From: Pontibacter anaerobius
Lineage (GTDB): Bacteria; Bacteroidota; Bacteroidia; Cytophagales; Hymenobacteraceae
NCBI RefSeq assembly: GCF_026241195.1
Contig: NZ_JAPFQO010000001.1
Location: 558,001 to 622,000, forward strand
Reading direction: 5' to 3'
Length of the DNA: 64,000 bases
The position numbers and the translations under genes were made by a program. Shown in pieces: positions 26,832 through 35,536 of the stretch. Numbering within the stretch: position 1 is the stretch's first letter; every line of letters begins with the position of its first letter. The notes under the pieces are model-generated. The model saw only the letters and a list, made by a program, of their open reading frames with translations. It was not told the origin of the DNA and did not search any database.

Positions 26832-29159
26832 TTACTCTACTTTTAAAACTGTTACAGGTTCAATATGCGCCGCTCGAATGGTTTGGGATAGAACAGTCAG
26901 TAGCCCTACTATGGCAACTAAGCCAAAGCCTATGCTTACATTTATAAAACTTAAATCAACAAGACTGCTGCCTAAATCTTGTCTAATTAAATCACCGCCA
27001 AACAAGCCAGCTGGAACACCAATAAGCCCGGCAATTAGGATAAGAATGCCAAAACTTCTGGTAACTGTCCACACCAATGCTATGTTGCTTGCTCCCAATA
27101 CTTTTTTTATACCCAGTTCTTTAGTGCGTGTTTCTACGGAGTAACTTGCTATGCCTAAAATGCCCAGACCAGCGATTATCATAACGATAAGGGCTAAGCC
27201 TCCAAAAGAACCTAATCTATCTCCAATTCTTAGATAACCATCTTTTAAATTCTGAAGATTTGCTGTTTTTTCAGGAAAATGGTTTGCCCATATGGATTGA
27301 ATAGCTTTGGTTGCTTCCAATTCTGTATTTGGATTTATTTTTATGGTCAAGGTGGATGTTTCATTTGGCAAATACCTATATAGTAAAGGAGTTGTTTCGC
27401 CAATAATTTCATTGGGCATTATGCCAATGACTTGTACATAGGCAGAGTCCAGTAATAGCGTTTGCCCCACTAAAGTCTCCGATTCAGATTCCAATAATTT
27501 TGCGGCAGCTTCATTCACCAACACATATTGCTCAGTGCTTTGGGGTATATCTTTAGGGAAATTTTGGCCCGATTTTAAGCTGATACCTTCTGTTTCAATT
27601 GTTTTTGGATCAATACTTACGTAATACATTTCCAAAATTTTATCATTTAATGTTACAGAAGATTTGCCCTTTTTCATCGGTTTATAGTACCAGTTAGTCG
27701 CCAAAGTCGTTTCTACCTGGCTTAACTGGTTTATTTCGTTTTGCAGGTTTCCATATTTTTCACCTCTTAAATCAAGTGTCAAGACATTAGGTGATATGGT
27801 TGAGTTGATGATTGCATGATTTTTTATTTCATAATCGGCTAATATGACAACCAATATCATCAGCATGATGGTCACCGAAAACTGTAAGACTATCAAAGCT
27901 TTGTAAATAGCAATACTCCGGAACAGCTTAATATTCTTCATTTTACGCAAAACCTGTATGGGCTGAAACGCTGACAATAGCCATGACGGAAATGCCCCAG
28001 CGACTAAGCCTGTGATAACTGCGTAGGTTAGCAAGCCTAAAATTAAGATTGGATCATAAGAAAACGCCACATCCATATCGGGTATATAATATGTTAAAAT
28101 CTCAACACATGGCATTGTGAACAACAAAGCAAACAGGGATACAAGGGTCGACTCCATTAAAAACTGACCAATAATTTGTCTTCTTGTTGCGCCTAACGTT
28201 TTGCGAATACCTACTTCTCGTGCTCGGGAGAAGGCACGCGCCAATGTCAAACTGATATAGTTGAAAGCAGATAAGAGGGTTAAGGCTAGAATCAAAAATA
28301 GCTGCGTATGTATGCCCGTCCAATCGACGCCCGCATTGTGGTCATTTTTAATGTCTTTGTTTCGAGGGGTAATATCCTCTATGGGTTGTGCCAAAAATTG
28401 AAGATTGCTCTTATCCAAATTGCGATTATAGTTTTGGAGCGTTGTATTGAGCTGCTTTAAATTATCTTCTGATTTTAAACGTGCGTAAATAGCTGAACTC
28501 TTGAAGTCTCCCCAATTTTGGGAGATATTACTGATTGTTCCTTTTTTCTCAAGCATTTCAGCAGCATTAATTGAAAGCATTGCCTCAATGGGTAGATGTG
28601 TTTCTAAAGGCGGGTCCTGGATAATTCCCTCAACGGTATAAGAACCTAAGTTTTCAAATTGAACCGTTTGCCCTAAAGCATTGGCGTTGCCAAATATCTT
28701 TTCTGCTGTTCTTTCAGTTAAAAAAAGTGAAGTGGGATTATTTGTAAGGCTTTGTGCATGACCTGACAATAATTTAAAGCCAAAAACATCAAAAAAAGAA
28801 GCCTCTGAAAATTTTATGTCAATAGGTATATCACCTCCGTCAGTTTGCAAATTGTGTTTTCCTGCCAGACGCACTTTTACCGTTTTTTCAACAAAAGAGA
28901 CGCTTTCTATTTGAGGCGCCAACGGCAATGGAGCTGTTGCCCATTTGGTTTGTTCTCCCTCAATTGTTTCCTGCGTGAGTATCCGCACTATTTGATTTAA
29001 TTCTGGATGAAAATGGTCTGTATCGTGAGTGGCTTTTATGAATGTAAAAAGAATAACCCCAACCGCCATACTCAGTGATAAGCTCAGTATATTGACCAAT
29101 GAAAAAAGTTTGTTTTTCCAGAGTATCCGTATGGCGATTTTAAGGTTGTTCTTTATCAT
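26832..29159 (-). CDS. ABC transporter permease, MacB/FtsX type, stand-alone
   Basis: 775 residues with the duplicated MacB-periplasmic-core plus FtsX layout: helix 1 near 20-43, a large periplasmic domain, a first FtsX block (LALTLLSAFNYISLTLARAF, REVGIRKTLGATRRQIIGQF), a second periplasmic domain and a C-terminal FtsX block (ELGIKKVLGASNIALVWTVT). Such proteins form Bacteroidota efflux or lipoprotein-handling permeases. No ATPase gene is adjacent. Codon use is AT-rich and, in over 2.3 kb, no AAGTATA/TATACTT word occurs, unlike the surrounding genome; acquisition by transfer is likely. Confidence 0.9.
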   Translation of the reverse strand: MIKNNLKIAIRILWKNKLFSLVNILSLSLSMAVGVILFTFIKATHDTDHFHPELNQIVRILTQETIEGEQTKWATAPLPLAPQIESVSFVEKTVKVRLAGKHNLQTDGGDIPIDIKFSEASFFDVFGFKLLSGHAQSLTNNPTSLFLTERTAEKIFGNANALGQTVQFENLGSYTVEGIIQDPPLETHLPIEAMLSINAAEMLEKKGTISNISQNWGDFKSSAIYARLKSEDNLKQLNTTLQNYNRNLDKSNLQFLAQPIEDITPRNKDIKNDHNAGVDWTGIHTQLFLILALTLLSAFNYISLTLARAFSRAREVGIRKTLGATRRQIIGQFLMESTLVSLFALLFTMPCVEILTYYIPDMDVAFSYDPILILGLLTYAVITGLVAGAFPSWLLSAFQPIQVLRKMKNIKLFRSIAIYKALIVLQFSVTIMLMILVVILADYEIKNHAIINSTISPNVLTLDLRGEKYGNLQNEINQLSQVETTLATNWYYKPMKKGKSSVTLNDKILEMYYVSIDPKTIETEGISLKSGQNFPKDIPQSTEQYVLVNEAAAKLLESESETLVGQTLLLDSAYVQVIGIMPNEIIGETTPLLYRYLPNETSTLTIKINPNTELEATKAIQSIWANHFPEKTANLQNLKDGYLRIGDRLGSFGGLALIVMIIAGLGILGIASYSVETRTKELGIKKVLGASNIALVWTVTRSFGILILIAGLIGVPAGLFGGDLIRQDLGSSLVDLSFINVSIGFGLVAIVGLLTVLSQTIRAAHIEPVTVLKVE

Positions 29160-29561
29160 GATTTAAAATGTTGACTTTTAATAAAAAAGAGGCCAAACAC
29201 TGATGGGGAATCCATTTTTAATTCTATTGGCAAAGTTGAGGCCAAAATATAACTTGATTAATTTCAGTATTTTATAAAAATGTTTGTTGGTATTTTAGAC
29301 AATTGTTTATTAAAGACTGTTCGATTTCAGACATTTGGTGTATCGATTTGATACAGTAAGGCACAAAATATTTTACACCCAAATGAGACTGCGGCATTTA
29401 CATTTATCTCAGTGGGTATTTGCCGTTGAGAAGCTTATTGGTAAGATTGTCAAACGTTTCCTTGCTGTCTGGGAACATTTGTCGGGTTACACGGAAGGGT
29501 ATCTAATGGCTGGTACATAAGGCAGCGAGGCGTAGCCGAAGCTTAAAGCCTGTGCTAACCG
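29160..29561. other. AT-rich intergenic stretch within the island
   Basis: No supported gene. The left part is AT-rich and contains a short near-palindromic region around 29329-29352. The right end (29521-29575) has GC-rich structured sequence including GGCGTAGCC with a three-base loop, flanked by AAGCTTAAAGC and TAACCGTTA words. Confidence 0.4.
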
Positions 29562-30068
29562 TTACCTGCTGGGGTTCTTTACTTCTATACTGTCTCTAGT
29601 TTCTCCGTAATAACTTTTCTCCCATTCTGAAATGTCCTGTTCTTGTATCAATTTAAGTCGTGCCTTTTCGGTTACAGGTGCACTCCATGATATGTATAAT
29701 ATGCTACAGAAATAGAATAACAGGCCTAAAGCGATAACACTTAATCTCTGCTTATGCAACTTTATGTAGCCTTCACGTTTGAGGTTCCAGCCCCACAGCA
29801 AAGTTGCAGGGAGCCGTATAAACATAAAAAACAGCTCTATCGGTTGATACTTCACCAAAGCCCTTTTCTTCATCTCGCATTTCAGCTCAGCTTTAGAATC
29901 CCTAATCCATTTCTCAATTTTTTTCTCCTGCTCCTGAGATGATACACCTCTTCTTACCAGTTCTGCTTTGGCTTGCTCCACGGTTTCAGGCTGCCACTTA
30001 TCAGGAAAATTCGCTATTTCTATAAGCTCATCTTTTCCCCTTTCTATTATTGGCGGATGAAATTTCAT
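29562..30068 (-). CDS. Hypothetical membrane protein, 168 residues
   Basis: Begins MKFHPPIIERGKDELIEIAN; the first 60 residues look like a small helical domain (DKWQPETVEQAKAELVRRGV). A basic stretch is followed by one clear membrane helix (LSVIALGLLFYFCSILYISW) and a charged tail. No family was recognised. AT-rich codon use and no AAGTATA word, like its neighbours in the island. It is separated from the ankyrin gene by a spacer with an 8-bp-arm hairpin. Confidence 0.7.
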   Translation of the reverse strand: MKFHPPIIERGKDELIEIANFPDKWQPETVEQAKAELVRRGVSSQEQEKKIEKWIRDSKAELKCEMKKRALVKYQPIELFFMFIRLPATLLWGWNLKREGYIKLHKQRLSVIALGLLFYFCSILYISWSAPVTEKARLKLIQEQDISEWEKSYYGETRDSIEVKNPSR

Positions 30069-30099
30069 GTTTTAACCTTGCAGGTAACTGTAACGGATT

Positions 30100-30143
30100 G
30101 GTGCAGCCAAAGCCCACAGCGAAGCGAGAGTTAAAGCTGCACC
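30100..30143. repeat. Structured spacer in the AT-rich island
   Basis: Perfect 8-bp arms GGTGCAGC / GCTGCACC (30100-30107, 30136-30143) enclose a GC-rich centre with AGCGAAGCGAG. It sits between two orphan genes. It recalls recombination-site folds but lacks the GTTRRRY / RYYYAAC boxes of attC sites. Confidence 0.45.
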
Positions 30144-30159
30144 TTGTTGACTGACGAAA

Positions 30160-30615
30160 TTATTTCTGCTGTTTGCTTTCTATAAGTGCAATAACTTCTT
30201 CGTTCTTACCTTCCTTAGCTGCAGAAAGAACTGTATTTCCTTCCCCGTCAGTAGCATTTACGTCTGCTCCATTTGCAATCAGTAACTCTACAATTTTTTT
30301 ATTTCCATTCGCTGCTGCATACATTAGAGCTGTGGTGTTAAATCCATCGCGCCAGTCAACTTGCGCATTGTTCGCAACAAGTAGCTTCACTATTTCAACA
30401 TTCGAATTATTAACAGCTGTAATCAGTGGGCTCACTTTCATCCATGGACCAGCCTGTTTGATGTAGTTTGGGTCAGCTTCCTTTTTAAGCAGCGATTCAA
30501 CCATAGCCTTGTCATTCTTCTGTACAGCCGCATATAATTGCTCGGCTTTATTTTGAGCCATCGTTAAAACAGATGTACTTAGAATTAGTACAATTAAGGG
30601 TATAAGTTTTTTCAT
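30160..30615 (-). CDS. Secreted ankyrin-repeat protein
   Basis: 151 residues. A signal peptide (LIPLIVLILSTSVLTMAQ) is followed by four ankyrin repeats, clearest in SPLITAVNNSNVEIVKLLVA, TALMYAAANGNKKIVELLIA NGADVNATD and NTVLSAAKEGKNEEVIALIE. Probably a periplasmic protein-binding scaffold; partner unknown. AT-rich relative to the core genes and without AAGTATA words, hence placed in the acquired island. Confidence 0.88.
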   Translation of the reverse strand: MKKLIPLIVLILSTSVLTMAQNKAEQLYAAVQKNDKAMVESLLKKEADPNYIKQAGPWMKVSPLITAVNNSNVEIVKLLVANNAQVDWRDGFNTTALMYAAANGNKKIVELLIANGADVNATDGEGNTVLSAAKEGKNEEVIALIESKQQK

Positions 30616-30730
30616 TTTATAAATTTTATGACAATCAACTAGTGTACAGCAGGAAGTCCAATCGGCTTATCTGCATTTTAGGTGTAGTTTACTAAATTCT
30701 TCCAACATCCACCTCAGCGTGTTAGGACTA

Positions 30731-30768
30731 AAATAAAAAAGACCTCAGAACTAGTTCTGAGGTCTTTG
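30731..30768 (-). terminator. Terminator after the PEGA-domain gene
   Basis: Perfect 26-bp palindrome (AGACCTCAGAACT and its complement) followed on the minus strand by TTTTTTATTT. Confidence 0.85.
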
Positions 30769-30781
30769 CTAAGTATAGTTT

Positions 30782-32104
30782 TTATTGGAGTCGTGCCTGA
30801 ATCTCCTCTACTATTCCGCCATAGCGCTTCAGTAGCCTGCCCCAGTCGGCGAACAGCTGGTCTTCCTTCACACTGATAACACCGTCGGCGCGTTGGCTTA
30901 CCAGTTTCACCACATAAGTAAGCTCGTTGGCGTTACCTCCGCTGCTCACGATTACGCGCGTGCGGATGGTGTTCATGCCGTTAAAGTTCTGCACCTGCCA
31001 AGCTGTGGTAAGGTAGCCGGTGTTATAATCTACTGTTTCCAGTACATCGAAGCTCTTGGTTACGATAGAGCCCAGAATTCTCCAGGCGTCTTCCGGTGCA
31101 AGGGCTTTATTTACCGGCACGGTTATGCGCACGTTGGCCATGTCCGTGGAGATGGAGGAAGTATAAGCCTCGTCCTCTAGCAGCTCGATGAACTCTTTCG
31201 TCGGGGGAGCCTGCATGTCCGCCTGGTTGCAGTAGTTTTTAACATAGCGCAGGAAACCGTCTTTTGTCACACGAAGCTCGATGCAGGCATTCTTCGGCAC
31301 TTTCAGGTCGTAGCTACCTACGCCCACAACTTTTCCGCCTACTTCGATGTTGGCATCGGCTGGGGCAGAGGTTATTCTTACCAGGCGGTCTTCCAGCAAG
31401 GCTCTGGCTCTAACCGGAGGGAGCGGGTCTGTGGCCGGCTTGTTACAGAAAACCTGCACCACCTCGGCAAAGCCATCTTTGGTAACCGTAACGGTAACGC
31501 AGCTGCCCAGGGGCACATTTACATCCGTGTTGCCTCTGCCGCTTGCCACCCCGTTAAGGGCAACCTGCGCATCCGCCGGGATCACCTCCAGGCGCACCTG
31601 CCGGTCTTTCAACTCAAAGAAGTCTTTTACCGGAGGCGTCTCACGGTCAGGGGAGTTGTAGTATACTTTTGTGACCGGTGTATAACCTGCCTTTTTAACC
31701 TCAACGGTCAGGAACTTGCCCTTGCCCACGATCAGGCCGATTCTTTTGGAGCCCACCATGCGGCCATCCACGTAAATCTCGGCATCGTATGGCTCCACGC
31801 TAATGTCTACCAGCCTGTTTTCCAGCTCAACCTTCTGCTCTTTCTCCCATTTAACAGTTCTCGGGAATTCCTTGATAAAGGGCTCGTATCCCTCTTTTAC
31901 AACTTTGATCCTGTTCCTGGAGTCCTTATCCAGTTTTAATTCAATGCTGCCAACACCCAGCTCTGCTATCTCTGTGTTGTCTGAGTTTTTCAGTAAGAAG
32001 AACTTAGCATCCGGGAAATTTGCCGAAACGTTTATTTTGCTTTGTGCTACAGCTGAGGCTGCCAGGAATAAGAGGATGAAAAATGCGTAGAGGTGTTTCT
32101 TCAT
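30782..32104 (-). CDS. PEGA-domain surface or periplasmic protein
   Basis: 440 residues from the ATG at 32104 (MKKHLYAFFILLFLAASAVAQ), chosen because it opens with a typical signal peptide; the frame extends 40 codons further upstream without sense. At least three PEGA-type beta repeats follow: SVEPYDAEIYVDGRMVGSKR, EVIPADAQVALNGVASGRGN and TSAPADANIEVGGKVVGVGS, each ending in KxGF/Y or KDGF. An unrelated C-terminal domain of about 120 residues begins TDMANVRITVPVNKALAPED. PEGA repeats are carbohydrate- or envelope-associated in known proteins; function here is unknown. Confidence 0.85.
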   Translation of the reverse strand: MKKHLYAFFILLFLAASAVAQSKINVSANFPDAKFFLLKNSDNTEIAELGVGSIELKLDKDSRNRIKVVKEGYEPFIKEFPRTVKWEKEQKVELENRLVDISVEPYDAEIYVDGRMVGSKRIGLIVGKGKFLTVEVKKAGYTPVTKVYYNSPDRETPPVKDFFELKDRQVRLEVIPADAQVALNGVASGRGNTDVNVPLGSCVTVTVTKDGFAEVVQVFCNKPATDPLPPVRARALLEDRLVRITSAPADANIEVGGKVVGVGSYDLKVPKNACIELRVTKDGFLRYVKNYCNQADMQAPPTKEFIELLEDEAYTSSISTDMANVRITVPVNKALAPEDAWRILGSIVTKSFDVLETVDYNTGYLTTAWQVQNFNGMNTIRTRVIVSSGGNANELTYVVKLVSQRADGVISVKEDQLFADWGRLLKRYGGIVEEIQARLQ

Positions 32105-32324
32105 ACGACTGTACTTAATGTGAACGAAAGTGTTATAAAATGGTATGCTAGTAGTATAGTATGCCCCAAAATTAAATTTTATTTTTATATATTCATATAT
32201 AACAAGATGTGTATAGAGGTTCATTCACTAAGTTCTTTAAACATTACAATAAGTGCAGGGGGTATTGAGCTTAGATGGTAAGCTTGTATTTAAATTTTTA
32301 TGTGGTGTTAAGAAGGGAGAACTG

Positions 32325-32978
32325 CTATAGCTGTTTATTTACCTCTAGTAGCGTTGCTGCATCTATACTATGGCCACCCTCAAAAGTATAAACCTGCGGG
32401 GTAATGCCCAGCTCCTGCATCAGTTGCTGCTTGCGTTGCAGGGTTTCCGGTGTGATGAATTCGTCCTGGGTGCCGTAGACCATGGCCACGGGCAGATTAG
32501 CGAAGGCCGCTTTTCCGGTGGCAAAGTCGATATCTTCGGGGAAGGAGGCGGCCCAAAGTATGAGGCGGTGCACGGGCACGTTTTGAGTGGCTAGCCAGCG
32601 GCTAACGGTGGCTCCGCCCTGCGAGAAGCCCAGCACCGTGATGCGCACATCCTGCGGCAACTGGTGCAGCTGTTCCTGCAGCAACAGGTTCAGGTAGCTG
32701 GCTTGGTCTTCAATTTCCGAGAGGCGGTCTTCTTTGGTCATCCAGGTGGCGCCTACGCGGCCGGAGAACTTCTCAAGGTAAAACCGGGACAGCGCCTCCG
32801 GGGCTACCACCAGCGTACTGCCATCATCGAGCACACTGAAATGCCGCAAAAAGAAACGCGCCAGCTGCCCGTAGCCATGGCACACGATCCAAAGGTCTTT
32901 TATACTTTCAGATGGCGTGCCCAGGGTATAGTAGCGGGCCGTGCGAGGTACGATGAGGCTGTGTTCAATCATGATCAA
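32325..32978 (-). CDS. Alpha/beta hydrolase, phospholipase/carboxylesterase group
   Basis: 217 residues, close to the length of bacterial carboxylesterases such as EstB and YpfH. The catalytic triad is readable: Ser119 in LGFSQGG, Asp172 in YGTQDEFIT and His203 in FEGGHSID. The oxyanion loop is VCHGYGQLA. The first codons allow a start at either MIMIEH or MIEH. Substrate unknown. Transcribed alone. Confidence 0.88.
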   Translation of the reverse strand: MIMIEHSLIVPRTARYYTLGTPSESIKDLWIVCHGYGQLARFFLRHFSVLDDGSTLVVAPEALSRFYLEKFSGRVGATWMTKEDRLSEIEDQASYLNLLLQEQLHQLPQDVRITVLGFSQGGATVSRWLATQNVPVHRLILWAASFPEDIDFATGKAAFANLPVAMVYGTQDEFITPETLQRKQQLMQELGITPQVYTFEGGHSIDAATLLEVNKQL

Positions 32979-33065
32979 AAGTAAGGTGTTTTCCAGAAAT
33001 CATACTTCTGCAGCCCTTGTCTTCGGATGATTTCTAGTATAATGTATACCCGGCCCTCCGGACCA

Positions 33066-33113
33066 GTTGAGTTACAAACTCAACATCAATCAAAGGCACG
33101 GGTTACAAACCCG
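33066..33113. repeat. Pair of micro-hairpins with ACA loops
   Basis: GTTGAGTT-ACA-AACTCAAC (33066-33084, 8-bp perfect stem) and CGGGTT-ACA-AACCCG (33099-33113, 6 bp). Different stems but identical loops. They lie in the gap between the esterase and cdd genes, related in design to the cluster at 48 kb. Confidence 0.65.
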
Positions 33114-33166
33114 CGCCAGCCCAGGAACAACGAGTAGAAAGGTGCGACAGGAAGCATAAATTTTCT

Positions 33167-33176
33167 CCCCCCCCCC
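33167..33176. repeat. Poly-C tract (10)
   Basis: Ten consecutive C residues just downstream of the cdd stop. It is the longest G/C homopolymer noticed; intergenic, so no coding effect is expected. Confidence 0.7.
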
Positions 33177-33185
33177 ACAAACTTC

Positions 33186-33668
33186 CTACAGGTTATCTGG
33201 CGTGAACTGGAAGGGCAACAGGTCGGTTACGGATTTAAAGCGGTAGAACTTGCCATCGGCAGCTTGCAACAGCACCGGTATCGGCTCCCGCTGTTTGTAC
33301 TCGTACTCGGCCATTACCTGGCGGCAAGCGCCACAGGGCATGGCCGGCAGAAACTCCTGCTCCTGGCGGCGGCGTGCTGTTACGGCCAGCAACTTTATCT
33401 TAGCTCTCGGGTGATGGGCGCTCAGGGCGAAAAGGGCGGTGCGCTCGGCGCAAAGCCCGGAAGGGTAGGCGGCGTTCTCCTGATTGCTGCCTTTAAACAT
33501 GGTGCCGTCTTCCAGCACCAGGGCGGCACCCACTAAAAAGTTAGAGTATGGGGCGTAAGCATCTACGGCAGCTTCCTGCGCAAGTTGCATGGCCTGTTGC
33601 TCCTCAGCCGTTAGTTCCTGCGGTTCCAGCACATCCACGCTAATTTGTATATTCAGTTCACTTGCCAT
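33186..33668 (-). CDS. cdd: Cytidine deaminase
   Basis: Deaminates cytidine and deoxycytidine in pyrimidine salvage. 160 residues. The zinc site and catalytic glutamate are visible: CAERTALFA (Cys73, Glu75) and PCGACRQ (Cys112, Cys115), with the substrate loop YSNFLVGAAL (41-50). The N-terminal 30 residues are longer than in minimal family members. Transcribed alone. Confidence 0.95.
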   Translation of the reverse strand: MASELNIQISVDVLEPQELTAEEQQAMQLAQEAAVDAYAPYSNFLVGAALVLEDGTMFKGSNQENAAYPSGLCAERTALFALSAHHPRAKIKLLAVTARRRQEQEFLPAMPCGACRQVMAEYEYKQREPIPVLLQAADGKFYRFKSVTDLLPFQFTPDNL

Positions 33669-33795
33669 TTTATTCCAAGTAGGTTACAAAATCAGAAAAG
33701 GGCTATAAATTTAAGCTAATATTCTGATAAAACCATACTGAATCTTTGCCATGCACCGCGTTATTTCTAACTTAAGGCAAACCCACTGACCCACT

Positions 33796-35136
33796 ATGAA
33801 AAAGATTCTGCTATTGGGCGCCGGCCGCTCAGCCTCCTCGCTTATAAAATACCTCTTCGACAACGCCACCGCCGAGGACTGGCATATCACCATCGGCGAT
33901 ATTACCATATCGCACCTGGAGCCCATTGTGGGGCCGATTGCCTTCGCCGAAACCATCACCTTTAATGTGCATGATGCCAAGCAGCGGGCTACGGAAGTAA
34001 AAAAGGCCGATCTGGTTATCTCGCTGTTGCCGGCCGTTTTCCATATTGAGGTGGCCCGTGAGTGCCTGAAGCAGGAAAAGCACCTGATCACGGCCAGCTA
34101 TGTGTCGCCTGATTTCCTGGCGCTGCATGCGGAGGCGCAGAAGAAGAACCTTACGATCCTGATGGAGTCCGGCCTGGACCCGGGCATCGACCATATGTCG
34201 GCCATGCGTGTGATCAGAAGTATAAAAGACGCCGGCGGCAAACTTACTTCCTTTAAATCGTACACGGGCGGGTTGGTGGCCCCCGAATCGGATAACAACC
34301 CCTGGAACTATAAGTTTACCTGGAACCCCCGCAACGTGGTACTGGCGGGGCAGGGCACGGCCAAGTATATCAAGAACGGGCAGTACAAGTATATCCCGTA
34401 CCACAAGCTGTTTCAGCGCACCGATGCCTTTTACGTGGAGGGATTCGGCCATTTTGAGGGCTATGCTAACCGCGACTCCCTGAGTTATCGCGAGCCCTAC
34501 GGCCTGCTCGACATTCCGACCATGCTGCGTGGCACCCTGCGACGCAGCGGTTACTGCGAGGCCTGGGATGTGTTTGTACAGCTCGGCCTGACAGATGACA
34601 GTTATACTTTGGACGGCTCCGAGCACATGACTTACCGCACCTTTGTCGAGTCGTTCCTTCCGCCCGCTATTTCACCCGATCAAAGTATGGCCGAGCGTGT
34701 GAGCTTATACTTGGGTACACCGCTGGAGGGTGAGGTGATGCAGAAACTGGTTTGGCTGGGGCTGTTCGAGGATACGCCTGTAGGCCTGGACGCCGCCACG
34801 CCGGCACAAGTGCTGGAGAAGATCCTGAAAGAGAAATTATCACTGGAGCCCGGCGATAAGGACATGATCGTGATGCAGCACCAGTTTGGGTATGAAATGA
34901 ACGGGGAGCTGCGCGAAATAACCTCAACCCTGGTAGCTTTAGGGGAGGATGAAGTGCAGACGGCCATGGCGAAAACTGTGGGCTTGCCGGTGGGCATATT
35001 GGCCAAGCTGCTGCTGCAGGGCAAGATCTCTCACCGCGGCGTGGTGATCCCGATTTACCCGGAGCTGTACGAGCCGGTGCTGGCAGAACTGGAGCAGTAC
35101 GGAATCGGGTTTGTGGAAACGGAGCGTGTTCTTTAA
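33796..35136 (+). CDS. Saccharopine dehydrogenase-family oxidoreductase
   Basis: 446 residues. The N-terminal NAD(P)-binding fold is KILLLGAGRSASSLIKYL (3-20), followed by ADLVISLLPAVFHIEVA. Then ESGLDPGIDHMSAMRVI and the family segment FKSYTGGLVAPESDNNPWNY. This matches the C-terminal, glutamate-forming saccharopine dehydrogenase type; the actual substrate in bacteria is often unclear (lysine degradation or polyamine-related reactions). The SnoaL-like gene follows 10 bp downstream on the same strand. Confidence 0.9.
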   Translation: MKKILLLGAGRSASSLIKYLFDNATAEDWHITIGDITISHLEPIVGPIAFAETITFNVHDAKQRATEVKKADLVISLLPAVFHIEVARECLKQEKHLITASYVSPDFLALHAEAQKKNLTILMESGLDPGIDHMSAMRVIRSIKDAGGKLTSFKSYTGGLVAPESDNNPWNYKFTWNPRNVVLAGQGTAKYIKNGQYKYIPYHKLFQRTDAFYVEGFGHFEGYANRDSLSYREPYGLLDIPTMLRGTLRRSGYCEAWDVFVQLGLTDDSYTLDGSEHMTYRTFVESFLPPAISPDQSMAERVSLYLGTPLEGEVMQKLVWLGLFEDTPVGLDAATPAQVLEKILKEKLSLEPGDKDMIVMQHQFGYEMNGELREITSTLVALGEDEVQTAMAKTVGLPVGILAKLLLQGKISHRGVVIPIYPELYEPVLAELEQYGIGFVETERVL

Positions 35137-35146
35137 TAAAATCAAG

Positions 35147-35533
35147 ATGAGTAACGAAGCGCAACAGCGACAAATAATAGAAAGCTACGTGAAAGCTTAC
35201 AATGCTTTTGATGTGGCGGGCATGGTGAAGGACATGCACCATGATATCGTTTTTGAGAACATCGCGGACGGTATCACCAACCATAAAATTCTTGGCATCT
35301 CAGCCTTCCTGCACCAGGCGGAGCAGGCCACGGCATACTTCCGGGAAAGGGAGCAGCGGATTAAAAGTATAAGCTTTGAAGAGGATGTGGCGGAAGTGGA
35401 GGTGAGCTACAGCGGTGTGGTGGGGGTAGACCTGCCCAATGGCATGCAGGCCGGTGAGGAACTGACGTTGGAAGGCAAATCGATCTTCTACTTCGAGAAC
35501 GGCAAGATCACCAAGCTGCAGGATATCAGCTAG
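35147..35533 (+). CDS. SnoaL-like (NTF2-fold) protein
   Basis: 128 residues from the ATG at 35147 (MSNEAQQRQI). The NTF2-like pattern is clear: IIESYVKAYNAFDVAGMVKD, then MHHDIVFENIADGITNHKIL and a long curved sheet ending SIFYFENGKITKLQDIS. Members are small enzymes or binding proteins; no catalytic residues can be assigned. It begins 10 bp after the saccharopine dehydrogenase-like gene, suggesting co-transcription. Confidence 0.82.
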   Translation: MSNEAQQRQIIESYVKAYNAFDVAGMVKDMHHDIVFENIADGITNHKILGISAFLHQAEQATAYFREREQRIKSISFEEDVAEVEVSYSGVVGVDLPNGMQAGEELTLEGKSIFYFENGKITKLQDIS

Positions 35534-35536
35534 TTT

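Noticed and set aside
26832..29159. Antibiotic efflux operon
   Set aside because: The permease has no ATPase or membrane-fusion partner nearby, so a specific efflux role is unsupported.
29335..29520. 61-codon plus-strand frame in the AT-rich gap
   Set aside because: Short, non-ATG start, no neighbours on that strand and no recognisable pattern.
33829..34626. 265-codon minus-strand frame
   Set aside because: Antisense to the saccharopine dehydrogenase-like gene; GC-rich shadow frame.
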